A stretch of 64,000 bases of DNA from Anastatus disparis (lineage: Eukaryota > Arthropoda > Insecta > Hymenoptera > Eupelmidae). Positions within the stretch are counted from its first letter, which is position 1. The number at the start of each line of letters is the position of its first letter. The translations under genes and the position numbers were made by a program. This document shows positions 1 to 11,527 of the stretch, piece by piece. The stretch is from the NCBI GenBank assembly GCA_017163975.1, contig JAFFSR010000004.1:6262001-6326000 (forward strand), given 5' to 3'. The notes beneath the pieces were generated by a model, which made no database searches, was not told the origin of the DNA, and saw only the letters and a list, made by a program, of their open reading frames with translations.

Positions 1-64
1 GGCATTCATCATGATTTTTTTTCCTGAGTTTTTAAACCGCAAGATTCATCTTGCAGGAGGAGGT

Positions 65-902
65 CTATTCTCCTAAAGAGAAGTCATTCATGTCTGAAAA
101 AAGAAAAAAAAATCAATTAGTTATTTAAATGAATAAACCTATGTGGATTAAATTATTGTTTAATTTTTAATACTTACTCATGTTAAGTCCCGATGGTCCA
201 GGTTTCGGCGAATTTTCCCGAGCGGGAATTGTTGCTTTCTTCGATGCTAAAACAGAAAAATAAATTCAATATTTTATTTGTTTTGCGTTTTTCTTTTTTT
301 TTGTTTTTTTACTTACCCTGAAGACCTGAAGGTCCGGCTATCGGTGAGTTCTCTCGAAGAGGAGTGGCTGCAACCTTCTTTGATTCTGAAACAGAAAAAA
401 TATATTAAATTTAATATAAAAATTCAATTTTGAATTGTGTAATAAGAAAATAAAATTTACCTTCTGCGTTGTAGAATGTCCTCACCGTTTTCGATTTCTT
501 TGAGTGGCACGAGGAACAAGTGGATGAGGTGCCACTAGAACTCGAACTCGAGCTGGATGTCCTGACCCTCGAAGAGCCCTTTCTTTTTAATGTGCGTTTT
601 ACTGGGCTCGGGCTTGGGCTTGCCCTAGGGGTTTCCATCCCCTCAAATAGCTGCTGCATTGAGGCGCTAACCGGTGGCGGTGGCACTAAAACAAGAAAAA
701 AGATTAAATTATAAAAAATACAAAAAAAATTTTTTAATTATGAGAAAATAATTATTAATAAATAAATATACTTACGTGCTCTAATGGCATCCATTGCCCA
801 ACTCAAATGATCCATCATTACTAATAGTAATGAGCCATTCCTCATCAGCCATTGAATACGATCCCGCATGACTTGGACACTATTTTTCAATTTGTTAGGC
901 AT
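65..902 (-). CDS. Ser-rich terminal gene, copy A (5 exons)
   Basis: Function unknown. I read five exons with GT-AG borders, all phase 1: 776-902, 461-685, 317-385, 178-246, 65-93 (172 aa). Exon 1 (42 aa) is the conserved part of the family: a basic start followed by a hydrophobic/amphipathic segment with QWLMRNGSLLLVMMDHLSWA. Exon 2 starts LPPPPVSASMQQLFEGMETP and then becomes a Ser/Arg-rich, probably disordered linker ending in a Cys/Ser patch. Exons 3 and 4 each encode a PLRENSP..GPSGL-type repeat. The last exon ends after 9 codons; the homologous exon of copies D and E is about 62 codons, and a one-base difference explains the early stop here. No premature stop lies in exons 1-4. Near duplicate: copy B, 8066 bp to the right. 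Exon structure is by eye. Confidence 0.6.
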
Positions 903-1480
903 TATTTTTTTTTTAATTTACCAAAGTTCAATCTAATGAAAACTTGCCGGAGCTTGGGAGAAGACTGGATACTGAACATGACATGTGCCTCGGTATTTAT
1001 ACAAAAAAAATTTACAAAAATTACCTACCCGCAGAAAAAATTTTTTTTAGAATCCTCTGAGTATTTTCTACGCCTTCTCTTCAATCTAAAAAAGAATGCA
1101 TTCGCAAAGGGCTTTGTTCTCAAAATTAAATAACCAATATATCATTTTAGGAAAAGAGTAAAAGGCCTCTTTTCTCAAAAAAAAAAAGATAAAATAAAAT
1201 AAAATAACAGGTGACTTTCAAAAATATAAATCTGTCAAAAAAAAACCTTTTGTGAAAAGAAAAAAATTCACCAATAACCTTATTTTTTTAATTTAATACA
1301 TGGGTGTAGAATAGGCACAATGAGAGTTTCAATTTTTATAGAAATAGGTGTTTTGAAAGAAAAAAATCGTAAGATTATAAACATGAAAAACAAAAAAGGC
1401 TTCTTTTCTCAGTAAAAGAAAACATATTTTTTACGAAAAGGAAAAAAGGGTCTCTTTCCCACAAAATGAAAACAAGTGAC
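903..1480. repeat. Polinton subterminal sequence
   Basis: This non-coding stretch matches 37901-38460 inside the complete element, which lies just outside the Ser-rich gene H towards the right end. Shared tracts include the A-rich segment with TGCATTCGCAAAGGGCTT and a stretch around AGGAAAAGAGTAAAAG. It marks the left window edge as Polinton end material joined near 1480 to sequence that in the complete element lies beside the OB-like gene (about 26670), so it is a recombination junction. No gene seen. Confidence 0.55.
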
Positions 1481-1590
1481 TTATTATATAAGTATAATAT
1501 TTAATAATTTTCATTTATTCATGTATTCTTATTATGTACAATTTACAATAAATAGTTCGAAAATAATTTAATGTGCATATTTTATTTATT

Positions 1591-1890
1591 TTAAGCCCGA
1601 TCGAATTTAAAAGAAGATCGTCCCAGGTATATTGCAATCAAACGGAATTTATTTGCATTATCACAGAGATTGTAGAAAAATTCTTCATCTTTTAGGATTG
1701 CAGATGAAATCTTCTCTGATAAGAAAACTTGGAAGCTTTGGTCGAAATCTGCTACGACCTTGGTACCAAATCTTGTCTTGACTTGTTTCAGTACAGTCAC
1801 CATGTACTGCTGGTCTTTTTCTAAGTCTGTGACTTTCTTCCTTGGCAGGAAGTCGCTTCCAGCAATCTTGTTTAGTGCAGATAAATCCAT
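1591..1890 (-). CDS. Small OB-like Polinton protein (copy 1)
   Basis: A 99-aa protein about 80% identical by eye to the protein at 26753-27052. It has MDLSALNKIAGSDFLPRKKV, then a K..YMVTVLKQVKTRFGTKVV segment and FQVFLSEKISSAIL. Alternating hydrophobic strands with a central T(R/K)(F/Y)G turn resemble a single OB fold, so a single-strand DNA-binding role in element replication is plausible but inferred. In both copies it lies immediately 3' of the polymerase B C-terminal region on the same strand. The frame is intact here although the neighbouring polymerase is a relic. Confidence 0.6.
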   Translation of the reverse strand: MDLSALNKIAGSDFLPRKKVTDLEKDQQYMVTVLKQVKTRFGTKVVADFDQSFQVFLSEKISSAILKDEEFFYNLCDNANKFRLIAIYLGRSSFKFDRA

Positions 1891-1983
1891 TCTAAAATCT
1901 AAAAAGTAAAATATTAAAATTTTTGTTAAAAATAATTTTATTTTTATAGTAAAAAAAACTGTACTGTAAACTTACTTAATAAG

Positions 1984-2242
1984 TTAGTTGACTTTCGGTT
2001 TCTTTGCCGAAGGTTGATCGTTTTCAAGCTCTTCGATTACTTGAATCGTGGTCCATCTCTTGATATAGGCCATTCTCCACCTCAATCTCTGCCCTTTCCA
2101 TTGTCTCTTGTAATAAATCCCTTCTCTCACCTTCTTCAGAACGTATCCCCTCTATTGAAGGATCCCACTCATGCATGAACTCCTCTAACACATCGTATTC
2201 AATGATGATGTGCTCGCCTTCGTTACCATAAAAGATTTTTTT
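1984..2242 (-). pseudogene. DNA polymerase B C-terminal extension, relic
   Basis: The reading frames here match the acidic C-terminal tail of the polymerase at 27151-27400, including IIIEYDVLEEFMHEWDPSIE and the terminal ELENDQP...KVN before TAA at 1984-1986. A frameshift near 2040-2060 separates the two halves. Everything upstream in the polymerase (catalytic domain) is missing and is replaced by the CATACTTTTT repeat tract. Together with 9941-11527 this suggests one ancestral polymerase gene split by deletion and insertion. Confidence 0.65.
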
Positions 2243-2720
2243 TTTGTTCATATATTTTGTTACTTTCTCATACTTTCTTGTATTTTTCTTATTCTTTTTC
2301 AAACTTTCCTTTAAACTCTTTGATACTACCTATTACTTTTTCATACATTTTATTTTTTTCATACTTTTTCAAACTTTTTTTTAAACTCCTCAATACTTTT
2401 TGCTTCTTTCTCATACTTCATCCATACTTTTTGCTTCTTTTTCATACTTTTTCCATACTTTTTTATACTTTTTCTATACTTTTTCCATACTTTTTCATAC
2501 TTTTTCATACTTATTCATACTTTTCCATACTTTTTCATACTTATTCATACTTATTCATACTTTTTCATACTTATTCATACTTTTTCTAGACTTTTTCCAT
2601 ACTTTTTCATGCTTTTCCATACTTTTTCTATACTTTTTCCATACTTTTTCCATACTATTCTGATACTTTTTTTTTATACTTTTCTAAATTTACCTTTGAA
2701 TCTTTGATACTTTTTATACT
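2243..2720. repeat. Degenerate CATACTTTTT tandem repeat
   Basis: About 40 imperfect copies of a 10-12 bp unit, TTCATACTTTTT and variants, fill this tract. The open frames across it (Phe/Ser/Tyr/Leu-rich) are a by-product of the repeat. The same unit fills the intron of the exonuclease-like gene at 32370-32575, so the repeat travels with these elements. Confidence 0.8.
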
Positions 2721-4420
2721 TTTTTTTTATTGTCATGATTAATATTAAACCATAAAAATCATAAGAATAAATTTAATTCCTCTATAAAAAAAAAGTCATG
2801 ACCAGATTAGTGAAGCAAAAGTAAAAGTTTTTAGATCTGACTCATACAGGGCGCTATCACAAGTCATGATCTGATGTTATTATATAAAACTAAGATTAAC
2901 GTTTCATGATTAACTTACAGATTGCGCAAAGTTTAAATCATCTAATTTTCTTAATATAATTAGATTCATTCAAAAGTCTTAATGAAGATTATTGTAAATT
3001 TTGATATTAATAAAAATTAATGCTTTTTCTTGGTTATATGTACGTGCGCTGTTTGTATAGTTGTAAATATACCCGCGAGATTTTAAAACATAAATTATTA
3101 GGGTTTACATTACTAATTTAAAATATTTTATTATTTATTATAAGTAAATAAGTACTTGGTATTTAGTAAAAATGTAATGAAATTTATTTAGTTTTATTTT
3201 TAAAAAAGTATAATAAATAAGTTATAGTGGTGTCACTTTCAAATAACAATATAAATTATATATGCGATATCGTTGAAATGTATATTATATGTAATATTAT
3301 ATAAAGAATCATTTGACTTTAGCAAATAATGATGCACTAAAGATCTCTAGTCTTAGGACTGTGCCAAGTTGAACATCACAGGTACACAATAAGAAAAAAT
3401 GATTTTGAAGAATGTGCCCCTCCCTTCAAAAGCAGTAAAATTGACGTCATCACTCAAAGTTTTCGATGCCTGCACGAGATTTTAATGTGGGCCAGCCTCA
3501 TTTAACATTATAGTTTGTGCATAAAGTTACGTGGACTTCTCCTGTAAAGCAGAAAATAGCATACCTTGGTTATATTTAATTCATATATATAAATTAAATA
3601 TATATTCAGTGTATATATTTACACTGAAAAAAAATTTCGGATTGAAAAAAGTATACGACGCTGCGTTTTTTTTTCTAATTTAATTTTTTTTTTGATAATA
3701 GGGTATTGAGCCGTATTAATGAGCCTGTCCACACTATCGTGCTCGAAAGATTTAATCGTTTTAAAAATTGAATTTTTAAATAATGATGATATAGATAATT
3801 AATATAGATGAACAAATTTTTTTTTATTCTTTATTAACTATTCTTCACATTATAATAAGAAATTTTACACAATCTAAACTACTTTTTTTTTTTGTTAATA
3901 AATACATATGAAAATAACCTTTTACGTATTTTAGTGCGAATTTCTTATAATAAACCTTAAGGATCAGCGTTAACTTTAATAGTTTATACTTTTATTAAAA
4001 TGCAGATTTTCGTATAAAAAAATTAGTTAAAAAAAATTAAATAATATGTTTTAATTTTACAATAAATAAAAGGAATATTATTTATATAATGTTTTTTATT
4101 TATTTTAATTAAAAATCCAGTATTACAGCGTGACTTTAAACTTGTTCGAATGACTGAGGTTATTTTGAAGGCACAGTAATGTGAACAAATAAAAAATTTT
4201 TTTTCATTTTCAGTATAAATTAGTAAATTTTTAAATCGAAAAATTTTCATAAAAAAAAAACCCACTATCTAACAATAAAAGCTTATAATAAAACATTAGT
4301 TTGATAATTTTATTTAATAATTGAGCTTTTTTCCCAGAAATCATATTATACAATATTATACAATATACATATATATATATACTACAATGATAGAACATTA
4401 AATTACAGTCAATGGAAATT
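2721..4420. other. AT-rich non-coding stretch
   Basis: I see no gene, long repeat or element terminus here, only AT-rich sequence with homopolymers and short microsatellites such as the TA run near 4370. Confidence 0.5.
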
Positions 4421-5937
4421 TCAACAATATCGAGAACGTGAATAGTATATTCGCGAACGATTTCCTCGTCTAATCAATAAAACATTTAAATTTTTCTTAT
4501 GATATTCTAAATATTTATGCAATTTTAAGTAAAATCGCCAAACTTCAGCATTATCTTGCCATTCTTTCTTTGAAATCCTTAAGGGAAGCGCTATGAAGGT
4601 CACATGTCCAATACTTGAAAATATAGTATTCGTAAGTTCAAATAACTAAAACAAAAAAAAAACAATTCAGATATTTGATGTTTGAAAAAAATATTATATT
4701 TATTAAAAATAAAATGAAAATATTAATACTTACAAGCTTACTTCGGGCCCATTTTTCAAGGAGAAGTAGTCCTTCTCTAATTAAACATGCGGTGGCGTCC
4801 ATGTCTTCACCATGTTTAATTTTTAAAAATATATTTCGAATATGGATCTAGAAAATGAAATAAAATTTTTCATAGTATTAATAACAATAGTAATAATAAT
4901 AATAATGAATAAAACTTACCCGTGCATGTGTCCTTTTTGCTTCATCAATCTCTCTAGCAGTTAGATGGTTACACCTGTTGTATACTTCCAGATTTATGGG
5001 TCGCGGCGCGCACTCGGAGTCATCGATGAAATTAGGATCACTTTTCATTCCTGAATCAATTCCACTACTATCTTCTTCTGTACTGGTATTATATACATCT
5101 TCAGGCCTCTGCATCTCTACATATTAACGTGCACGATCTGTATAGCGTTTCATCCTTCTAGATCTGCGTGCAGCTCTTTCAAGATTCCTTGCTTGAGCTT
5201 GCTGGAAAAATTAAAAGAAAATATAAATGAAAGTCAATAGAATAAAAATTAAACAAATGTTCAAAAGAAATTAAACAAATATAAAACAAGACAATAAATA
5301 TGAAATTGAACAAAATGAAATCAACATGAAAATAAATATAAAAATTAAACAATAAAATAAATATGAAACTAAACAACACATAAAAAGAAATTAAACACAC
5401 CTGTTCTGCAAGACGAAGTACCCTATATAATTCAGACATTGGCGGAAACTCTCTCGTAGGAGACTGTAAATAAAAAGAAAGTAATGATATTACCAGTTTT
5501 GAATAATTATTTTGTTATAATGAAAAAAAAAGTAATAATAATTTTAAAATACATACCCGCTGTCTATCTTCTTCTTTCTCTCCAGAAGAATAAGAGTCAC
5601 GGCGTCTACGGTATTCGACTCTTGCAAATTGACGGGATTCGCGCTTTTCTCGCGATCCTCGCTGCCGTCTATTTTCAGCTTCCTGCGCCCATTGTACAGC
5701 ATTATGTTCGACCTCTAATCGTACCTGATACATATGTTGTGCTTCCCCCATAACTTCAACCTTTTCAGGATAGTCGGCTGTAGCTGATGCTACAGCATTT
5801 TCCTCCTCTAAACAGGCTGATTCGTTTTCGCGGACTATCCTAAGGTTGTCAAGAAAGTGATTTCTGTCCTCACGTTGATCTCAAACAGGTTCTTCTCGAA
5901 GCACTTAAATATCATTATTTTGATTTTTATTATCCAT
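4421..5937 (-). pseudogene. Five-exon pseudogene, unknown function
   Basis: Five exons join in phase 0 with GT-AG borders: 5557-5937, 5401-5463, 4920-5201, 4734-4847, 4421-4645 (355 codons in all). The product would have an acidic start, a long Arg/Glu-rich coiled-coil-like segment (EAQHMYQVRLEVEHNAVQWA onward), an acidic Ser-rich stretch with SGIDSGMKSDPNF, and a C-terminal part rich in Leu and Lys (VWRFYLKLHKYLEYHKKNLN). Three in-frame stops break it: TAA at codon 11 (5905-5907), TGA at codon 19 (5881-5883) and TAA at 5124-5126. I do not recognise the family. It lies between Polinton end fragments and is probably another element cargo gene. Translation from an internal Met downstream of the first two stops would still meet the third. 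Confidence 0.5.
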
Positions 5938-7049
5938 TTCTTTTCTTCAATTTAAAACCTTTTTTTTCTTGTGATCAAAAAAAGTTGAAGAATTTTCGAA
6001 CTGATAAACTATGGCATGTGTCAGAGTTTATATACGAAAATTAAGCTTTCCGATTTCCCTTTATTAAAAAAAAAAACCTATGATTAAAGAAAAAAAATTC
6101 CCTCCAATAATTAAACACCTCCCTTAGAGAAATTTCATACATCCTCCGTTGGTCCTGTACACGCCTAAAATTTTAATTTTTATGACCCTTTCAATAAATA
6201 ACTCTTTGTCTCAAAATCTTTCGCAAGTCAAATCTTTGACCACCTGCAAAATACTTTTTTCTTAAGAAAACAGACATACACCTGTAAAAAAAAGAAACAT
6301 TTTCGAAAAAAAGGTTTTTTATTTTTTTTATTTTTTTAATAGAGTGACGTCTCGTATATCTTAATAATAAGATTTCTCTTTTTAAAAACAGCAAGAGAAA
6401 AGGTAGCTGACCCGTTTGATAAATCTTTTTTTCTCAAAAAAAAAGCCAGGCTATTATAAAGTGACTTGAAAAAAAGAATATATTAGGCAAATTTTTAGTT
6501 TGCTCGTGTATTATGTCCTAAAGATTGCATAATTCATTATTTCAAGCACAATGTACTCCGTTGAGAGAAAAGTCATTTCTTTCCTTCTATTCTATAAGCC
6601 GGTAAATTTTAATGCACAGTGGGGATATACATAGATGTAGAATAAGCACAATAAGACTTTCAATTTAAAAAAAAAAAAAAAGTCGTAAGACTAAAAAAAA
6701 GGCTTCTTTTCTTATTAGTAAAATCAAAATCATATTTTTTACGAAAAGATCTCTTTCAAGTATCAATTTTTGAAAGAAATAGGTATTTTCGAAAGAAATA
6801 AAGGTCGTACTACTATAAACATGAAGAACTAAAAACGACTCCTTTTCTTATTAGTGAAAAAAAAAATCATATTTTTTACAAAAAGAAAAAAGGTCTCTTT
6901 TCCATAAAATGAAAACAAGTGACTTTGAATAGTAAAGTATTGCGAAAGTGACCAAAGGGAATATATTCTATTGATCAGAAGCAGGTGGCTTAAAAAAAAG
7001 TCATAGTGATGAAAAAAGAAAAATATGCAATAGTAATCATAAATCTCTT
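5938..7049. repeat. Polinton subterminal sequence, rearranged
   Basis: A-rich non-coding sequence with several short tracts shared with 1300-1500 and 38280-38470 (for example the GTAAGACTA...AAAAGGCTTCTTTTCT and AAAATGAAAACAAGTGACTT blocks). It appears to be duplicated element-end DNA. No gene seen. Confidence 0.45.
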
Positions 7050-7404
7050 AAAAGAAAAAACATCTTGGGACTCCCTACCGTATGGGACCACCTACAAATC
7101 AAACAAAGAAGAGGCAACTCTCATGGGTTTATACACACATTGGGTTCTAAATCACATGGACTAGAGAAGGGTGGGCGTGAATAAAAAAACTGAAATTCAA
7201 AAAATCACACGGAGAAGGGGATACTCTTATGTGCTTATACACACGTCGGATTCTCGATCACATGGAGTATGGAAGGAAGGGCGTGAATAAAAACTGAAAT
7301 TCAAAAAATCGCTCGAAGAAGGGGATACTCTTATGGGCTTCTACATACGTCCGATTCTCGATCACTTTGAGGTGAGAGGGGGTGATCCAGTAAGCTTATC
7401 TACT
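7050..7404. mobile_element. Polinton right-end terminus (copy)
   Basis: This stretch aligns along its length with the right end of the complete element (39745-40120): the GGGACTCCCTAC block, three roughly 110-bp subterminal repeats ending in ATCACATGGAG or ATCACTTTGAGG, the GAGGGGGTGATCCAG box, and the terminal CTTATCTACT ending at 7404. The segment between the box and the terminus is shorter than in the complete element. It is a second, independent element end, with an exonuclease-like gene exon beginning three bases beyond it. Confidence 0.7.
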
Positions 7405-7407
7405 CAG

Positions 7408-7657
7408 GTCAATTTCAAATGTTGAAGATTTCGGCTGTCCAGCATTAGAAGAAATAATCAGTGATAAGCGCCACTTTTGCTTGAACTACGTTTTCTGTAT
7501 AAGAAGAAAAAGACACGTATGTGCAGTTAATAATGCGATTGCTATACGAGCATGGCTACGAAATTACTTAAATATTAATGATAAAGATGAAGTTGATAAT
7601 TATTCTAAACAAAACAAAAAAATTAAATGTATATGCTTATATTTTGCAAATGAATAA
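7408..7657 (+). pseudogene. Exonuclease-like protein, 3' exon only
   Basis: The 83-codon frame matches exon 2 of the gene at 31957-32863: NVEDFGCPALEEI, a Cys/His cluster and CAVNNAIAIRAWL, then an acidic tail and TAA at 7655-7657. A splice acceptor (CAG, 7405-7407) precedes it directly and lies against the Polinton terminus ending at 7404. No exon 1 is found upstream, so this is a 3' fragment, although the frame itself is open. Confidence 0.65.
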
Positions 7658-8128
7658 ATTTTTTTTTCATTTATTATCATCTTATTAAATAGTATTTCTA
7701 AAAACAAAAAATATTTGTATGTGATAGATTTTAAAAATGAAAATTTTATAAATAGATTATATAATTTTTTTTTTTAGGAAGGCTTGTGAAATAAATGGGT
7801 TTAAACTTAGATTTCATGAAATATTATTTATTTTTTATTAAAACTTAAATTTTTATTGATATAAAATTTTTTTTTATTAAAATTTTACAATTTTATTATC
7901 GCTAGTTATAAAAATTTTTTATTAAATATACATTTTTTCAATCTATAATAGTTACATCGCTGGCTATTGTAGACCACTGCATGATGAAACTGTCCCCTCA
8001 TCATCCTGGGTTGATTTAAGGAACTTGGCATTCTCATCATCCTCCTGGTTTGACTTAAGGAGCCTGGCATTCATCATGATTTTTTTCCCGAGTTTTTAAG
8101 TCCCAAGATTCGTTTTGCAGGAGGAGGT
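7658..8128. repeat. 3' region of copy B with internal duplication
   Basis: AT-rich sequence up to 7950, then sequence homologous on the minus strand to the last exon of copies C-F. A roughly 50-bp segment around CTTGGCATTC / CCTGGCATTC occurs twice (about 8000-8075). No intact reading frame. Confidence 0.4.
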
Positions 8129-8968
8129 CTATTCTCCTAAAGAGAAGTCATTCATGTCTGAAAAAAGAAAAAAAAATTAATTAGTTATTTAAATGAATAA
8201 ACCTATGTGGATTAAATTATTGTTTAATTTTTAATACTTACTCATGTTAAGTCCCGATGGTCCAGGTTTAGGCGAATTTTCCCGAGCGGGAGTTGTTGCT
8301 TTCTTCGATGCTAAAACAGAAAAATAAATTCAATATTTTATTGATTTTGCGTTTTTCTTTTTTTTTTTGTTTTTTTACTTACCCTGAAGACCTGAAGGTC
8401 CGGCTATCGGTGAGTTCTCTCGAAGAGGAGTGGCTGCAACCTTCTTTGATTCTGAAACAGAAAAAATATATTAAATTTAATATAAAAATTCAATTTTGAA
8501 TTGTGTAATAAGAAAATAAAATTTACCTTCTGCGTTGTAGAATGTCCTCACCGTTTTCGATTTCTTTGAGTGGCACGAGGAACAAGTGGATGAGGTGCCA
8601 CTAGAACTAAAACTCGAGCTGGATGTCCTGATCCTCGAAGAGCCCTTTCTTTTTAATGTGCGTTTTACTGGGCTCGGGCTTGGGCTTGCCCTAGGGGTTT
8701 CCATCCCCTCAAATAGCTGCTGCATTGAGGTGCTTACCGGTAGCGGTGGCACTAAAACAAGAAAAAAGATTAAATTATAAAAAATACAAAAAAAATTTTT
8801 TAATCATGAGAAAATAATTATTAATAAATAAATATACTTATGTGCTCTAATGGCATCCATTGCCCAACTCAAATGATCCATCATTACTAATAGTAATGAG
8901 CCATTCCTCATCAGCCATTGAATACGATCCCGCATGACTTGGACACTATTTTTCAATTTGTTAGGCAT
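8129..8968 (-). pseudogene. Ser-rich terminal gene, copy B (donor lost)
   Basis: Copy B parallels copy A almost base for base: exon 1 ends at 8968, exon 2 spans about 8527-8751, exon 3 8383-8451, exon 4 8242-8310, last exon 8129-8157. Coding sequence is open and nearly identical to A. The difference that matters is the exon 1 splice donor: A has GCAC|GTAAG whereas B reads GCACATAAG (near 8840-8842), a G-to-A change at intron position +1. Without it exon 1 cannot be joined normally, so I call it a pseudogene despite intact frames. Function unknown, as for A. Confidence 0.55.
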
Positions 8969-9049
8969 TATTTTTTTTTTTTAATTTACAAAAGTTCAAT
9001 CTAATGAAAACTTGACGGAGCTTGGGAGAAGACTGGATACTGGACATGA

Positions 9050-9368
9050 CATATGCTGCTCGAACTACTTGAATCCGAATAGCTCGAACTCGATACAGTT
9101 CTTCTTCTTGGCGAATTTCCACCCTTTGCGCTGGGCCTACTCCTGGATATAACTGCTATAAAGCAGCAATTGCGGGAATAGGTGGTACTAAAAAAAACTT
9201 AATGTTAATAATTATTTAAAAAATAAATTTGAATATTTCATTTTAAATTTACTTACGTGCATCTACATCTTCCATTGCCCAGCTAAAATGCTCCAATATC
9301 ATGATCAGGGTTGGTCCATTGCTTATGAGCCACCTTACGTGCTCTTGCACTTTTTTAATACTTTGCAT
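9050..9368 (-). pseudogene. Ser-rich terminal gene fragment (G-type)
   Basis: Exon 1 (9257-9368, 37 codons plus one base) is open and closer to gene G than to A: VRWLISNGPTLIMILEHFSW. It ends at a good GTAAGT donor. Exon 2 begins at 9187 with a PPIPAIAAL start but hits TAG after ten codons. Near 9050 the sequence switches abruptly to that found upstream of copy A, so the gene was cut by recombination. Confidence 0.55.
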
Positions 9369-9712
9369 TTTTCCTTGGATCATTTCTGCTAACTTTTTTT
9401 TCTTGTTGAAGAAACTTTCAAAAATGATCTTCGAATTTTCTTAGGTTAAGAAAAAGTTGAAGATGATCCTTGAACTAATAAAATGTAGCTTGGAAAAAGG
9501 CATTTATACAGAAAATTAAAATACTTATTTTACTAAGTTATTCATGAAAATCCTACAATTGGTGAAAATTTTTTTTTCAAAAATTTACCATTTCCTTAGA
9601 GAAAATTTAGTCCATCCTTCATTAGTTTTGTACACGCCTAAGATCTTAATTATTATCGTCGTGTGACTGACCCTTGCAATAAATACCGTTTTTTCTCAAA
9701 AACTTACATAGA

Positions 9713-9874
9713 CCTGTGACTAACAAATTTTAAAAAAAAGGGGGAGCATTTTTAACAGAGAGAAGTCTTGTATATATTTCCTGAAATAAGCAACCTGTGA
9801 CTAACAAATTTTAAAAAAAAGGGGGAGCATTTTTAACAGAGAGAAGTCTTGTATATATTTCCTGAAATAAGCAA
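9713..9874. repeat. 81-bp direct tandem duplication
   Basis: Two identical or nearly identical 81-bp units (9713-9793, 9794-9874) beginning CCTGTGACTAACAAATTTT. The identity suggests a recent duplication. It lies in non-coding sequence between the gene fragment at 9050-9368 and the truncated polymerase. Confidence 0.85.
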
Positions 9875-9940
9875 TCCTTCTTAAATCAATTGATCCCTTC
9901 AATAAATATCTTTTTTCTTAAGAATACTTTTGTACCCTTA

Positions 9941-11527
9941 TTATAGATCAAGCTTTCCTAATTTTTTTCTTAGTAAATTTTTCTTGTAGAGTTTATCAAT
10001 TTCCTCACTGATTGATTTTAATTCTTGAATAAACCATTGTGCAGGAGACTGTTCATCTTCGATATTTCTTCTATATGATTTATAAGCAGATAAGTTGTCA
10101 TCAAAGCTACATTTTATATAATATCCTATGCTATATGCTTCATGAAGTTGAAAGGCAGTCTCATACGTAGTAGGCTTCAGTAAATATTCAAAATCAGCAT
10201 AAACAATAAAAGGAACTTTTTCACTCTTATAATAATCTTCAAATTTCAGAATGTTGTTCTGCGAGTCAGGTAGATTAATTCGACAATAATTCACATTTTT
10301 ACAATCATTTTCATGAACTTGCAAACTTTCTTCATTATAAAATACTTGTAAACATCTTTCACAATGGAATGATTTTTTATGTGTTTTAGATAGTTGAGAA
10401 CTCAGAAAACGAGACATGTTTTTTATCCAAACGCAGTGGTATTTAGGTAAACTTCTATCATCAGAATGATTATTTTTTTCATACTCGTCTATGTGAAAGT
10501 CTTGGATGATGAGTAGATTGACATGTTTTTCCTTTTTTTCCGATGTAATGTAGCAAGGTGATACTTCAAACTTTTGTCCAAACTTCTTCAACATATATAT
10601 ATTCACTGAAATATTACTGAATTCTTCAAATTTAGGAACATTTTTAAGTGTCACTGGAAATTCTATGTTATCAAATTTCAACTTATTCTTATGCTTGCTA
10701 TATTGATTAACTCTATTGGTATTAGTTTCACTTGGATATATTGCTGAGAAGACATCATACTTGAAACACTGATTATCATTTTTACGAACATTGACACATG
10801 CTTTTTTCTTTTGTATAAATGGTGGTAGACGAATGTATGAGCTGCCCTTGATCGGAGAATATTTTTTCATATTTATACACAAACTTATAATACTTTTAAG
10901 ACTCCAGCCAGAATCTTTTTCCTGAAATTCTTCTATCTGTGTTAAAAAAGAATCTTTGATATTTATTTTGAACCATTCTTCTAGATCCGTTGACATGAAA
11001 ATTGAAGCACTTGTGGTTGTAAAATATTTAATATCTGTTATTTCTTCACTACTTTTCTGCATGGAAAATTCTGCGGTGAAATCCAAATTCACTTTGAGAG
11101 CATTATATTCTTCTAAGCATGACTTTGCACGAACTTTAAAGAGTTCTTGGGCGTCATTTAAAAAACTTAAAATATCCACATGATTTATATTCACCACCAC
11201 ACCATTTCTAATTCTGTTTTCGAAAGCTGACTGCACATCTTGCCATTCAACAGAAGCTGCTGTTTCTTTAGATTGCAGACCACCTCCTCGTTGAAGATGA
11301 TGTTTAAATTGAACTTGAATACCCGAAAGATGTAACACACAAGTTTGACATCTCTGCTTTTCTCCTCTTGTAAGATCAGAATTGACAATTTTTTCATTTA
11401 ATTTCTCTAAACTACCATTGCACATATCTATCCAATAATGGAGATCGGTATTGTTCAGTTCACTCACATTTCGCAATGTATCACGGAGAAGTTGCACAAG
11501 ACGTTCAAAGAAATTAATTGAAGCCAT
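9941..11527 (-). pseudogene. Polinton DNA polymerase B, N-terminal part
   Basis: An open 528-aa frame equals the first third of the protein-primed family B DNA polymerase that replicates Polintons. It starts MASINFFERLVQLLRD, matching the start at 31429. It includes the lineage's N-terminal domain, a C2H2-like element (HCERCLQVFYNEESLQVHEN) and the 3'-5' exonuclease motif I region VPFIVYADFEYLL. The alignment with the other copy breaks near 9990; exonuclease motifs II and III and all polymerase motifs are absent. The frame is intact where the other copy has a stop (codon 60), so the two decayed independently. Confidence 0.85.

Noticed and set aside
2257..2663. Two overlapping plus-strand open frames rich in Phe, Ser, Tyr and Leu
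   Set aside because: They are produced by the CATACTTTTT tandem repeat and have no domain or start context.
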